Part shown: one piece after another, positions 36,624-47,780 of the stretch
Numbering within the stretch: the stretch's first letter is position 1
How the letters are laid out: every line of letters begins with the position of its first letter
Assembly: GCA_006538405.1 (NCBI GenBank)
Contig: BJKQ01000006.1
Span: 767,001-831,000, forward strand
Direction of reading: 5' to 3'
DNA: 64,000 bases
Source of the DNA: Hansfordia pulvinata
Taxonomy: Eukaryota; Ascomycota; Sordariomycetes; Xylariales
Position numbers and translations under genes: made by a program
Notes under the pieces: generated by a model
The model's database searches: none
What the model was told of the DNA's origin: nothing
The model's input: only the letters and a program-made list of their open reading frames with translations

Positions 36624-38043
36624 ATTGCGTGTCTGTGCGTGCGTGTGTGTGCAGGCTGGGTAGAGAAGAGAAGAGAAGAGAAGAGAAGAGAAGAGAAGAG
36701 AGAAGGTGTGTTGATGGTTGTTGGCTGTGAGACCAGGTTGGTGGGTGAGTTGTGTTGGTCAGGGGGGTGTATGTGGATGTCAAGAGTATTGACTTTGGCT
36801 TGAGTGGTTCCAGAAGGCTTCCATCCATCTCCCGTCAGACATCCGGGCCCACCGGGATTACATAGTATATATATTAAGAGGGTGTCGAGCATAGACCGGC
36901 AGGTCACTTAGTGAGTGGGCTGGCAGGTGAACATGAACAGGAGACAACCCCCACAACGCCCCGAGGCATCTTCAGACTCGGCCGGCGCCAGGCATCCCCA
37001 GCAGTTGATTGTGTGTGTGTGTGTGTGTGGTGTGTGTGTTTGTGTCTGCCCATGCCGTCGTTGTTACATCCGCCCGCCCGCCCACGTTCCATTCATTAAA
37101 CAGCTTGCCGGGTTGTGTTGCCTCCCTCTCTTCCTTTCCCGCCCTTCTGCAGGATGCTGTATAAGGATAGAGGGGGGGAGAGCGGCTTTGGGAGCGAGAC
37201 TATAGTGTGACCCGGCGCACGCACCCTCGCGAGAGACAACGCCCCTGCCCCGTTTCCCGCGAGACACACGCAAGCCCGGGCCAGCTCTCATTCGTTAGGG
37301 GAGACACGACCCCCGGGTTGCCTGCTCTTGTTTGTCGTTCACAACCCGGGCTTGGTTTGCGTCTGGGGTCTCACAGCGGGATTCCTCCCTGGCGGGTAGA
37401 AGCCCGTTGACGGAAGGGCGGGCAAGCGAAGCCAGCTACATGCTACACCGGGCTTACCTGAACACAAGACGCTCGCCTTTGTCGTTCTTACCAATCTACG
37501 TGTAAGGCATGTCAGCAGGCAATGTGCTGGCGTGTGTGTTTGTGTGAGCCCAGCGGATACGGGGCGGGAGTTTCTCAGCGTCGTCGTCACTCTAGGCACG
37601 CGGACTGGACTGGATCTCGACGGCTACAGAGGGGTTGTCCTCCTACTTACTGCTGCACGCTTACTGCTCCGACTGGTATGGAAGTCAAGTTAAGGTAGAT
37701 CATGGCGATGGCCGGGTGTTTGCCGTGGCCCTGAGCGGGTTGTCTCTCCCAGTTCCGCACGTATCCAAACGGAAACGGAGCCGGGAAACTGTTTCGGTAG
37801 GAGATATGGAAGTAAGGTGGTCAAGTGCATGTGACTTCAATGTTCTCTATCTGCATCACCTGCATATGTACTAACCTTAGGTATGTCAATACCTTGAATA
37901 TCTCTTACATGCAGAAGACGGGAGTTTACGGCTTGGGTAGGTCAGGTACCTACCAGATGTGAAACTGTTTCGTACCTGCCTAAGTACCTACTTTGCAATG
38001 CAATGCAGGCGAGTACATCTTTGATGATTCATTGCTGTACTGA
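36624..38043. other. Intergenic with AGAAG repeat and lower-GC sequence
   Basis: An (AGAAG)n tract at about 36662-36702 is the pyrimidine-rich 5' leader of the preceding minus-strand gene. A (GT)n repeat lies at about 37010-37045. The rest, up to about 38.0 kb, is of moderate GC with no recognised gene. Confidence 0.6.
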
Positions 38044-38731
38044 TCATGCAGCATCTGAGGGTCCCCAGATCATCAGATGGGCGTCGGCTTCCGTCATCCT
38101 CCGCCGCAGAAACTCTTCGGCGTGTTGTCGGGCCACCTCTTCGCCTCTCTCTCCCCTCTCCCACTCTCTTCCCAGGAGTCATCAACTCGACATCCCTCGA
38201 TGTTCTTCTTGTCTCCGTATCTTTCCTTTTCTTCTTGTTCTTGTTCTTCTTCACCAGCTCTCTCTTCTGTCTGCTCTCTCCTGACAGCCTCCTCTCCCTC
38301 TCCCCTCTTCTCCCCCTCTTCCCTCCGCCCCGACTCCCTATGAGCACCGTCACCGTCACCGTCACCGTCACCGTCAACGTCACCGTCACCGTCAACCTCA
38401 GACTTACCCTCAGCAGCAGCAGCAGCAGAAGCAGCAGCAGCACAGGCCCCAGGCCTCCCAAGCCGCTCCAGCGCCCCCTCAGCTCGCGGATCCTGGCCCT
38501 CGCCTCGGCCAGCTTGGCCGCCACCCCGCGCTCCCTCCTCCCGCACGCGCCGCACGCCGCGCCGTCCACGCGGCGCGCGTGCAGGGGGTGCGACGCCGCG
38601 ACGCCGCAGGAGTCCGCGGAGGCGCCGGCCAGGTAGTCCGCCTGCGCGGGGCAGACTCGCAGCGGGGGGCCGTCTAGGTTGAGCCGGGCGTGGTTGCACC
38701 GGCCCGTTATGGTTTTGGGGTAGTGGCACAT
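38044..38731 (-). CDS. Small Cys-rich hypothetical protein, probably two exons
   Basis: I do not recognise a named family. Exon 1 (38408-38731, 108 codons) starts MCHYPKTITGRCNHARLNLD and contains spaced Cys and His residues (C2, H3, C12, H14, C27, C42, then a CGAC-like pair near residues 59-62), suggestive of a small zinc-binding fold. It then has a charged helix (AEARARIRELRGRW) and a Leu run. It is followed by a canonical GTAAGT donor at 38407. The intron would contain a (GACGGT)n hexanucleotide array and purine-rich DNA. A plausible terminal exon ends RRRMTEADAHLMIWGPSDAA before the stop at 38044-38046; its exact acceptor (about 38140-38190) could not be decided. Alternatively the frame reads on through the repeat to 37988, which looks spurious. 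Moderate confidence that a gene exists, low confidence in its 3' structure. Confidence 0.5.
38346..38400. repeat. (CACCGT)n hexanucleotide array within a putative intron
   Basis: About nine imperfect CACCGT units, with some CAACGT variants, just inside the putative donor site of the small Cys-rich gene. Confidence 0.85.
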
Positions 38732-41375
38732 TTTTTTTCTCTCTCTCCCTCCCTCCCTCTCTCTCTCGCTCTTCCCCCGTTTCTTTTGGGTTCTTCTCGT
38801 TTCTGTCTTGGGCGGTTGGGGGTCGAAGGGGTTTTGCTGTGAGGCTTTAGAGTTTCCGGGGGGGGAAGGGTCAGGTTGCTCACTCTGTTGAGAGGCAGAT
38901 GGGTGGGCGGCGGCAGAACTTGGCTGGGTTACCTATGTTTATTTTCTTGCACGTGTAGACTGTTAAAGTCCGCTGAGAAGCGTTTCTCTAATACCTTCTT
39001 CGGCACGGTAGGGTTGTTGCTGCTGTTTCCGCTCTGTCCCGTCTGTGGCTTCGGAAACCCCTTAGTACTTACAATCCGGGCTGATCGAACCCTCTCAGTT
39101 AGGAATGACAAGAACCTTTTAAATATGGTTGTGGTCCTGACCATGCGAGAGACAGCGACTTTTGTTTCCTTTGTGTTCCTGGCTACCTTACTTCTCGTTC
39201 ACTATCTACTGAACAGACTCTGGTAGAGCCCAGTGTCAGAGACCCTTTGTTCGCTCTGCCTGCTGCAGCAACAAGCGCCTGTGTCTCCTTTTCGGCCCAC
39301 CCCCGCCGTCGGCTCGCATTGTTCTCCGCGCTTCCTCGGGCTTCCGCGTCGAAATAAAGCACGGGTCCTGCCAGGCGCACCCTTTGCATAGGTACGCAAG
39401 AACCTAGAATGGGCCCGCTGGCAGCGTGCTCAAGCAGGTGCTGCAGACGGTGGCTGGTTGTAGAAGGGCGGCACAACCCAGTGAAGTCTTGCCTCGGGCA
39501 ATCCCGCGTAGAAGGTCCGTCCGTCCAGTAGATACTCCGACCCTTCTTGCCCTTGGCCAACTGGATACGACATCCCTCGATACACGTCAACCTACAAACA
39601 TGTTCACGTGGTCTGGAAACGTGTTTCCCCAGAGACTCTCCTTCGCCTGTCCAACGGGCTGTTCCACTGGTTTACAGCCCCGGTTGCTCCTGGAGCAAGC
39701 AGGGCGAGGGGGGGTCAAGGTTCACCATCTAGCACACGCGGGCAGATCCGCGTGGCCGCTATGCTGCCGGAGAGCCCTGTTACAGTGTATGACTCTCTGC
39801 CTACCCATGTAAGATGGGACACGTGTCTGGTATATAGGGATGCAGCGGCCCCGAACGTGCAGGAGACTATGTTTAGCTCTTAAAGTAGCTGCTGCTGCAG
39901 ACCGACCTGCTGCTTGACTCCCGTCTTCACCCGCTCAAAAGTACGACCGGGGCCGTGTAGGAGAAGAGGTGTACTCCGGATCTCGGCGACGGAAACAAGG
40001 AGGACCGGTCCTGCATTGTCTGCGTTGTGGTGACTGCCCTCTGACGATTTTCTGAGCAACTGGCCACCCTCTGGACTTGCGATTGTCTGAGCCTGCCTCC
40101 CCGTGCGGACTTCTGTGGGATCATGAGGAGGCAGGTGAGTAGAACTCACCCCCCAACCGGGGGAGGCAGAGCTGGCACCTGTGTGTATCTCAGAGCCGCG
40201 CGTGGCCCTCTTCTCCAGCGTCAGACAAAGAGTTAAGGTAAACAAACAGACAAAACAAACAAGCAGACACAACCCCACCCCCCAATTCCTTCCGAGGCAC
40301 ATGCCCCCTGGTGCAGACGGAACTTGGCAAACACCCCCCGTCCCGCCCCCGTGATGCGGCCGCCAACGTTAAGCCCGGTCGTGGTTCACGACACTTCCTG
40401 CCCAGGTCTCTAATAGGGGGTAGTATGCGAGACTCGGGACGGGACATGCGGCAGGTGCGCCCCGTTTTCGAGAAGAATAGAACAATGTTGACGCGGGAGG
40501 GGAAGAAGGACGCCCGCTTGACGCACGGATGCTCTCGCCGCCGCTCGGGGCTTCGTCAACTGACGGGACTTTCCGTCGACTGGGCCGTTGCTGTTGGTGG
40601 TGGCGGTCGTGGGCTCAGCTACGAGACGCCGCTCGCAGACCAGACCAGACTGCGCTGTCTGGCAGAGGGGCTTCGCCAGTCCGCCCGGGAAATGGACGGC
40701 ATCCAGTAGTAGTAGTTTTGTTGAGTTGGCAAGAGAAAAACCCGCAACTGAGCGCTAGCCAGAGTCGGGGAGCCTCGAATCTGGGCTCGCTATCGTGTTT
40801 CTCAAAGCCATCATCGACCGCTCTTGTGTGACGGCACGCGTTTGCGGCGATATGGGAGAGCTTTTCGTCGCGGGACCTGAACTGCGCCACTCGTGTGACC
40901 AAGACGAAGAGGTGACAGCCCCGCTCTGTCACTCTCCCGCGGACAACTCTCAACCCTCGGCTCGCTTGGTTTCGTCTTCCGTTCGAGGAGACGGCTCGTG
41001 AGATTTCGCTTTCCAGGCAGGACAGAGGCCTCAGAAGTCCTGCTCTCTGATACTGTCGGTATCAGTCTCGTAGATCTGATTGAGCGACGCTTCTTACAAT
41101 AGAGCTTTCGAGTTTGTAACACCCAAATCGCATCCTATCCTATACACAAGAAGTAACGCCGCTTTTACGACTCCAGAATCACCCCCGAGCTATCATTGTT
41201 GTCGTACACATCACACCAAGAAACCTTTCTCCATGCTCTGCCAACGTATTTTCCGGAGAGTCCCTCGAAATTAACGAAACGTTTCCTCTCCACTCCAGGT
41301 TCAACTCGGTTTACTCCCCATGAACAACCAAGACGCCGGAAGGAATCCTAGTATCTGCCCCCCTCTTTTCCCTTC
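38732..41375. other. 2.6-kb intergenic of lower GC, no gene recognised
   Basis: Base composition is more balanced than elsewhere, and the short frames here (for example 39426-39812 plus and 39880-40302 minus) have no recognisable domain. A transposon relic was considered because of the composition, but no transposase, reverse transcriptase, terminal repeat or target duplication was seen. The right end is the 3' flank of the Zn(II)2Cys6 gene. Confidence 0.55.
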
Positions 41376-43913
41376 TCACAACGAACCAAAGCTCCCCACA
41401 AACTGCTCCCTCAGCGCCTGCCCAGCGCGCTGCATGGCCTCATCGTATCCCCCGGGGCCCGATGACCGTCACCGCCGCCACCGTCGCGCCGTGAGTGCCG
41501 CAGGTGCTGCATGACGAGCGAGGGCACGAGGAACGCGAGACCCGCCAGCTCGCCGCGGCGCAGGGCGCGGTCGGCGAACCCCACCGCGCCCGCCAGCAGC
41601 TCCCGGCCGGTGCTGCGGCTGCGCCCGCCTCCCATGCCCGCGGTGCCCGCGCCCGCCATGACCAGGTCGTCCGATTCCGATTCCGAGTTCGAGTCCAAGC
41701 CAAAGTCCAAGTCGTCGGTGCCATAGGGTTGTCGGTGTCGGTGGCTGCGGCGGTACAGGTCAAAGGCGACCCATAGCGCCGAGTGGATCACCTCGAAGCG
41801 GAACATGGTCCCGTTGCAGGCGAGCAGGACGCCGAACGCGTCGTCGGCGTCGGTGCCGGCGTTCCCCCCTGCTTGCGCCGCCGCCGCCACCGCGGCCTCC
41901 TCGGCGTCGAGAACCGCACGCAGGTGCTGCCGGGCGAGGTTCCCGGCCACGTCGCGCGACGTACGGAAACCGCCGCCGCCGCCGTACTCGCCCGCACGGG
42001 GGTCCGGCATGGAGGCGAACGGCCGGTGCAGGGCGGCCAGGGACTTGTGGTAGACGAACGAGGCGTACCGCCACGCGAAGCCGTTCTCGCCGTGTTGTCG
42101 GCCGGCCTGCTGGCCGTGGCCGTAGCCGCCGCCGCCGCCGCCGCCGCCGGGGACAGCGAGAAGGACGGGGACTGCAGCAGGGGCGGAAGTCGCGGGCCAG
42201 GGCGCGGCTCAGGCGGGAGGCGTCCTCGACGCGCAGGGCCTCGGAGTCGTTGACGAGGACGGCGATCTTGACGCGGGTGGGGAGGGAGCGGCGGAGGATG
42301 TCGAGGGGGCTCGCGGGGTGCGCCCTGTCTCTGTCCCGGTCTCTATTCCTGCTGTCCGGCGAGGAGGAGGAGGAGGAGGAGGAGGAGGAGGGGACTTGGA
42401 GGTCGGTCCCCGGAGGCACCGTGGGCGCGGCGCCGGCGGCCAGGCAGGCGTGCAGCTCGAGCTCGCGGGCGGCGTCCCAGGCGCGGGCGCCGTCGGCGTC
42501 GCGCTCGCCCTCGCGGTTGAGGCCCAGCAGCATGGCGAGGCGGATGCCGGCGCCCGAGTAGACGTAGTCGGCCGTGTCGTTGAACTTGAGGGTCTGCTTG
42601 ACGGTGTTGAGCAGCAGGGCGCAGCGCAGGGTGTCGAGGGTGCACTCGCCCAGCTCGAGGGTGGTGGTGGGCACGGAGGAGCCGACGTCGCACCAGATGG
42701 CGAGCTGGGAGGCGGGGATGGGACCCGGCGCGGCGGGGCAGCCGGGCGGGTAGGTGGCGCTGGCGAGGGTGATCATCAGCAGGACCTGGACGAGGAGGTA
42801 GAGCGGGGCCGAGGCGGCGGCGGCGCGGTGGTGGTGGCTGCTGCCGAGGACGAGGGACTCGAGCTGGCGCCGGAAGACGGCCTCGTCGACGACGGGCAGG
42901 ACCGTGTGGAAGGTGGCGAAGTAGCGGTCGACGAGGGCGCGGACGAGGGCGTCGGCGGGCAGCTCGTCGGCCAGCGAGGCGGAGCGGATGGTGTTGTCGG
43001 CGCGCAGGCGCTGCTGGCGCCACTTGGCGTAGGTCATCTCGAGGAGGGGGATCCTCTCGTGGCGGCGCCGGCGGGATGCTGCTGGCGCCGCAGTGTTGTT
43101 GACATCGCTGCCGCCGCCGCCGCCGCCGCCGTCGTCATTGTCGTCGCCGACGTAGGCGAGGAGGGGTTCGAACTGGAAGATGGATTAGTGTCATATGTCT
43201 TGGATAACCCCCTCATTGTGGGCTCGCGAGGTTCAATGATGGTGGTGGGAGTGATTGATGAGGGAGGATGCACGTGATCCTATCCAACATGACGAATACA
43301 TGAGTGTGGCAGGTACAATACAGGCACACCCTGTACCAAGGGTGTACATGTACAACTTACCAGGCGGGCCGCCCACGAGGTATGGGTACGTCCTCGGATC
43401 GGGGCGTCCTTGCCCCAGTTGTGCGTCGGCAGCTTCGACCTGGTCGTGCCTTCCTCGGGCGGCGGGCGCGTCGAGGTTGCAGCCGGACCGGAGCCGAAAG
43501 TGGGGCCGAGCGCCGGACCAGGGCCCGGGCCGGAGCCCGACGGCAGCTCTGGCTCCCCCGGGGGTGCCCCCGCCGGATACGCCTGTGGCGGGTGAAAGCC
43601 GACCCCGCCACCGTCGCCGCCGCCGTCTCTGTTGCTGCTGTTGCTGCTGCTGCTGCTCCCGGGCGCGAGCGGGGCCGCCGCGTGGTGGGCCTCCGGGCTG
43701 CTTCTCGTGGACGCTGTTGGTGTTGTCGGTGTCACTCCTGTCCGGGGCCTGCCGCCGCCGCCACCGGGCTCCCGCGACGGCCGTCTCCGGAAGCGGCGGG
43801 CGGACGACAGGGCCAGGGACGAGGAGAAGGGGCTCCTGGGGCTGGGCAGGGAGCGCAACCTAGGCGAGGGCGCCCCCTGATGCCGCTGCTGCTGCCGCCG
43901 CTGCTGCTGCCGC

Positions 43914-43948
<35 letters not shown>

Positions 43949-44110
43949 CTTCTTGCTCCTCTCCTGGAAGACGCACGACTCGACCTGGCCGCGGCGGGTG
44001 CACTGGCCGCAGGGGTGGCGGCCGTCGCACTTGACCTTGCGCTGGTGGCAGATGGCGCAGGAGGTCTGGGCGCGGGGGTTCTTGTGCTTTCGGCGAAGTT
44101 GGGTCTGCAT
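41376..44110 (-). CDS. Zn(II)2Cys6 fungal transcription factor, frame interrupted at three homopolymers
   Basis: A pathway-specific type fungal regulator; target genes unknown. Exon 1 (43361-44110) begins at the ATG at 44108-44110 and carries the binuclear zinc cluster at residues 18-46 (C18-x2-C21-x6-C28-x5-C34-x2-C37-x8-C46), followed by basic residues, a poly-Gln run and a long Ser/Pro/Gly-rich linker. A canonical intron (GTAAGT donor at 43360, TTCCAG acceptor ending at 43173) joins exon 2 (41376-43172), which contains the fungal-specific TF middle homology region (ATFHTVLPVVDEAVF, LLLNTVKQTLKFND, GAGIRLAMLLGLNRE). The frame needs one extra base at about 42180-42183, one at 42149-42152 and one at 41449-41457, each a G or C run. 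With three bases added, exon 2 is exactly 600 codons and the protein 849 residues, ending REQFVGSFGSL. Divergent from the membrane-protein gene at 45074. Confidence 0.85.
43869..43952 (-). repeat. (CAG)n-type array encoding poly-Gln/Arg in the Zn(II)2Cys6 gene
   Basis: Trinucleotide repeats give a run of about ten Gln followed by Arg/Gln blocks directly after the zinc cluster. Such linkers are common and variable in fungal regulators. Confidence 0.75.
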
Positions 44111-45073
44111 CGCCTGGCTTACTTTGGGGCTCGGTGATATTGGGATGGGGAGGAGACAGACCCTCGTGGCCAGTGGGTGAGTGGGCGGGCTTCGGTGATG
44201 AGGGGGACTTTTGGGCACGACGGGACTGGGACTACTTGACTCGGCGAAATTCAAGGAGAGACATCGACAGACGACAGACAGACGGTGGTGCTGGACCCGG
44301 ACCTGGAACTGGGCCTGACATCTCTGGTGTGCTGTGCTTTGCTAGGAATGGTGGATAGGCGGAATTAGTATGTAAGTTGGTGTTGACTCAGCAGGACGGC
44401 GATGGCTAGAACGACATTGCCGAGCTAGTTCCGACGCTATTCACCCGCGATTTGAATTCACGGCTGCTGGCGCCGCCTCCCTAAAACTTGGAGGGGACGG
44501 GGTGAGCAGCCCTGCGAATCGGACGGGCCACTATGCGAGTTGGCGTGTTGGGGAGGGAGCACGATACGAGTATAGCGCCGCGCCAGAGCAGCCCCGATGA
44601 GGCTTACCTACCCGATCGGGCGACGGCGGCGACGACAACGCCGGCATTTCCGCCGGTCCGACCATCGGGGCCGCGGTATCTGGTGCCGCCCCTCCCGCCT
44701 CTACTCGTACTCAGCCTGGCCTGCCCACGTGGGAGTGGCCTATTTCCATGCGCGCAGATTCCAAGTGCCTCCTGGGGTTACGAGTAGGGCGTTACCCACA
44801 CGGACAGAGGGGGGCGTCGAGTACACGGATGACTTCCAGCTTACGGCCTCCTGGGCCGGTGCGATGGGAGTCCTCGTTCATGCCAGGGAAGAAGCCATAA
44901 CGTGCCGCTGGTCCCCCGGCGCTCAAAGCTCGCGTCCCCTTCTTTCCGTTGCTCGCGCTTGAAGTGTAGCATATCGACCCCCCGCCCCCTCCCCCCTGTC
45001 TCTGTCGTCACTCCCGCATCCCCGCCCTCTGAAAAGACAGCTTCACGAAGAGAGCCCTCACGACGAAAAGACA
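44111..45073. promoter_or_regulatory. Divergent promoter region of the Zn(II)2Cys6 regulator and the membrane-protein gene
   Basis: 963 bases without a gene. It holds three TACGAGT/ACTCGTA copies (44565, 44703, 44779). No TATA box or named factor site was assigned. Confidence 0.5.
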
Positions 45074-46233
45074 ATGACAACGATGCAGAACCGTCCAGGC
45101 CTCGAGCCCCTGCGGCACGTGGGCATGGGCCCCGCGCTCGCAGCCCACGACGAGGATTACGCGCAGCCGCCGCAGCCGCCGTCACCTCCCGGATACTCGT
45201 CGGCTTTCCTCCCCTCGGAGCCCCAGCCTCAGCCTCAGCCGCTCCAGCTCCAGCCCAAGCCCGGGCAGCGAGTGACCAAGTCGACGACGAGTATGATGGC
45301 AGATGCCCGCGGCGCCAGCGCGCACGTCCTCGCCCGCGCGGCCTGCCTGTTCCTGGCCTCGGCCCTCGCCCTGGCCGTCGCGGGCCTGCTCGCCCGCTCC
45401 CTGGCGGTGTACGGCGCCACCAGGGGCTACCGGGTGGTGGCGCCGGGCTTCGGCGGGCTGGTCATGCCCGCCTGGCCTCCGTCCTCGTCCTCGTCGGGGC
45501 GCTGCTGCTCCCGACGTACCTGCTTCTGGGCGCGGCGGTGGCCACGCTGGTCCTGGGGATGCTGACTGCGGTGGCCTGGTGTCTTGCCGAGGTAGGAACC
45601 CCCCGATGCTTTCGAGCTGCAGACTACCTACATACCCTACCTTACCTGCTCTCCAGAGTGAGTGAGTGACTGACGCGTGGCTTATGTGGGATCAATACAG
45701 GCCAGAGGCCGCTGGAAGGCCCGCCTCGGCGTCGCGCTGTCGGTCGGGTTGCCGTCGGTGTCGCTGGGCCTCTTCGTCGCGGCCATTGTGGTCTTCATGG
45801 TGCGCGACGGGCCCGACGGCCTGCGCGGCTGGAGCTGCGCGCACAGCGCCGTCGAGGTCGACTTTGACCGCAACGAGGTCGGGCTCGGGCGCGTCTGCAA
45901 CGCACTGGTGAGTGACGAGAGGAGAGGAAGCTCACTGTCATGTCGGACAAGACGAAAAAAGTTGCTGACTCGCGCTCTCACATGGGGAAAAACAAAAAAC
46001 AGAACGCGGCGTGGGGGCTCAGCATCGCCATCGCGGTGCTGCATGTCGTCGCGCTGGTTGTTGCGACGACGAGCTGCCTGCGGGCCACCAGGACGGCCAC
46101 CAACAACACTACCATGAGCGGCCGTTTCGCGGCCAAGGAGAGGAGGAGGGCCACCAAAGTCGGCGGCTACCACGAGCTGGAGCCCATGGGCGACGCCCGG
46201 TTCAACTACGACCAGAACAACCGCTATCACTGA
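45074..46233 (+). CDS. Multi-span (four or five TM) membrane protein, unknown function; one frame break
   Basis: No family name can be given. Exons are 45074-45591, 45701-45907 and 46003-46233, with donors GTAGGA and GTGAGT and acceptors TACAG and ACAG. The N-terminal 80 residues are Pro/Gln-rich and cytosolic-looking (QPQPQPLQLQPKPG). Hydrophobic segments lie at about residues 84-108, 134-168 (long enough for two helices), 182-207 and 243-267, with a Cys-containing loop (GWSCAHSAVEVDFDRNEVG) before the last one. The C-terminal tail is polar. The frame shifts at about 45468-45475, where one missing C in GCCTGG would restore MPALASVLVLVGALLLP. With that base the CDS is exactly 319 codons. The topology recalls fungal tetraspan/MARVEL-like plasma-membrane proteins; this is inference from topology only. 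Confidence 0.75.
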
Positions 46234-46555
46234 TCAGAGGGGGTTTATGAATGATGGTGGAACAGGCATGAAGATGGTGTATTGCAGAGGCGCCATTAGG
46301 ACATGTCGAAGGTGAATAGACTGTAAAGACGCGGGACTTAATTAGAGTGATGAGTTATCGGCCATTGAGAAACAAAAATCGAAAGACTCTACTCGCAGAG
46401 TGTAGTAATCCATGCATTGTGTAATACCAACTACCTAAACACCTAACCCAGTATTGTAGTGTAAGTTATGGGTACAGTGCTTACATGTACCGTCCGTCCG
46501 TCAACAAAAGACAAAAAGAGACGAAGGGGGGCTGAGGCACCGCTTACAATATCTC
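46234..46555. other. Intergenic downstream of the membrane-protein gene
   Basis: About 320 bases of A/T-richer sequence containing the 3' UTR of the upstream gene. No gene seen. Confidence 0.5.
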
Positions 46556-46561
46556 AAAAAA
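46556..46561 (-). terminator. T6 RNA polymerase III terminator downstream of tRNA-His
   Basis: On the minus strand, six consecutive T occur about 40 bases after the 3' end of the tRNA gene. Four or more T is the usual Pol III stop signal. Confidence 0.7.
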
Positions 46562-46601
46562 TTGACGACTTTGGGTGAGCGGGATTTTAACCCGCAGTCT
46601 T

Positions 46602-46693
46602 TGGCGTCACTGGGAATCGAACCCAGGTTTCCACGGGACTGAGACCTTGACGGTCACCACAACGTGGTGTCCTAACCACTAGACGATGACACC
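46602..46693 (-). tRNA. tRNA-His (anticodon GTG) with a ~20-base intron
   Basis: Read on the minus strand the 92 bases fold as a tRNA. The acceptor stem GGTGTCA pairs with TGACGCC plus discriminator A. The D arm is GTCT/GGAC with loop AGTGGTTA. The anticodon stem CCACG pairs with CGTGG, with loop TTGTGG before the intron, giving anticodon GTG. The T arm is CTGGG/CCCAG with loop TTCGATT. The extra length is an intron of about 20 bases after the base 3' of the anticodon, the standard eukaryotic position. The genome has a G immediately upstream (46694), matching the G-1 required on mature tRNA-His, which is normally added enzymatically. A T6 terminator follows. Confidence 0.9.
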
Positions 46694-47099
46694 CGTTTTC
46701 TGGGTGCTAGTTGCTGAAGATTCTCGCTCTCATTAGTATTATATAGTGTGCACTACGTGCGGGAGTCATTCGGACGGACGTGAGGGTATCATGAACATTG
46801 GATGGCGCCGCAGCATCTCGCAGTGTACTGGGACTGTGCACTCCATTCAATACGTGTCTGGCGAGCAAGACACAGCCGGTGCAGTCACTCATCACCACCA
46901 TACGGCGGAAATACATACAGCACCTGTTCTACCCGTAATGTGTAAGTATCCGAGGTTCAAATATCGATTATACGCAAGTTCTGCCCTCTACAATCTACAA
47001 ACAACGAATCGAATGTCCACGTCACCACCACCACCACCACCACCACCACATTCCGCTCATCCGATAATCATCACCACCACGACCGCCCCCTGCAACGCC
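46694..47099. other. Intergenic between tRNA-His and the ferritin-like gene
   Basis: Contains the upstream flank of the tRNA gene, the 3' flank of the ferritin-like gene, and a (CCA)n array at about 47026-47048. No gene seen. Confidence 0.5.
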
Positions 47100-47748
47100 T
47101 CAGTTGACCTCGATCAAGCCAGGCCCGTACAGCGCCGCCATGGCGACGTCGCTGGCGTTGGCAAACGGCCCGGAGCCCCGGGTCACCGCCGCCAGCGTGA
47201 GCCCGTCCATCTGGTACTCGTGGTAGGGGAACGGCGCCGAGAAGCGCACCACGCCGTCCGTCGAGCTGTTCAGCGGGCAGGTCAGCATGCTGGATGGAAT
47301 ACTAACGAGGACGATTCAAAAAGAGAGAGAGAGAGAGAGAGAGAAAGAAAAAAACAGGGAGCAGAACATACCTGACATCCGACAGTTTCTGCACCACCGG
47401 CCGGTTCTGCCCGTTGATGTACACGACGCTGAGGTCCCCCGCCCCGGCTGCCGCCGCCTCGTCGCCCTCCCCAACGCCGCCGCCTCCGCCGCTCGAGTTG
47501 GTGAAGCTGAAGCGCAGCGACGCCGTGTCGGGCCCGACGCCCTCCGTGTCGACGCGCAGCGCGTCCAGCACCGGCACGCCCGGGATCGTCGCCTCGGGCG
47601 GGCACGACCCGGGCACGACGACCATCTGGTGCAGCGCCGACAGCGCGAAGACGCCCGCGGCCGTCGTCAGGAACGGCTGCGCCGAGGGCACCCTCCCTTT
47701 CTTTTCTCTTCCTCCTCCTCCGGCGCTCAGGGTCTTCTGCTGCCGCTG

Positions 47749-47780
<32 letters not shown>

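Noticed and set aside
32973..36702. TTCTC array (32973-33001) and AGAAG array (36662-36702) as inverted repeats flanking the HicA-like gene
   Set aside because: Pyrimidine-rich pentanucleotide tracts are common in fungal leaders and 3' regions; there is no other sign of a mobile unit.
38940..41290. Lower-GC stretch considered as a transposon relic or solo LTR (a TGTAACACCC start near 41116)
   Set aside because: No second terminal copy, coding remnant or target-site duplication could be found.
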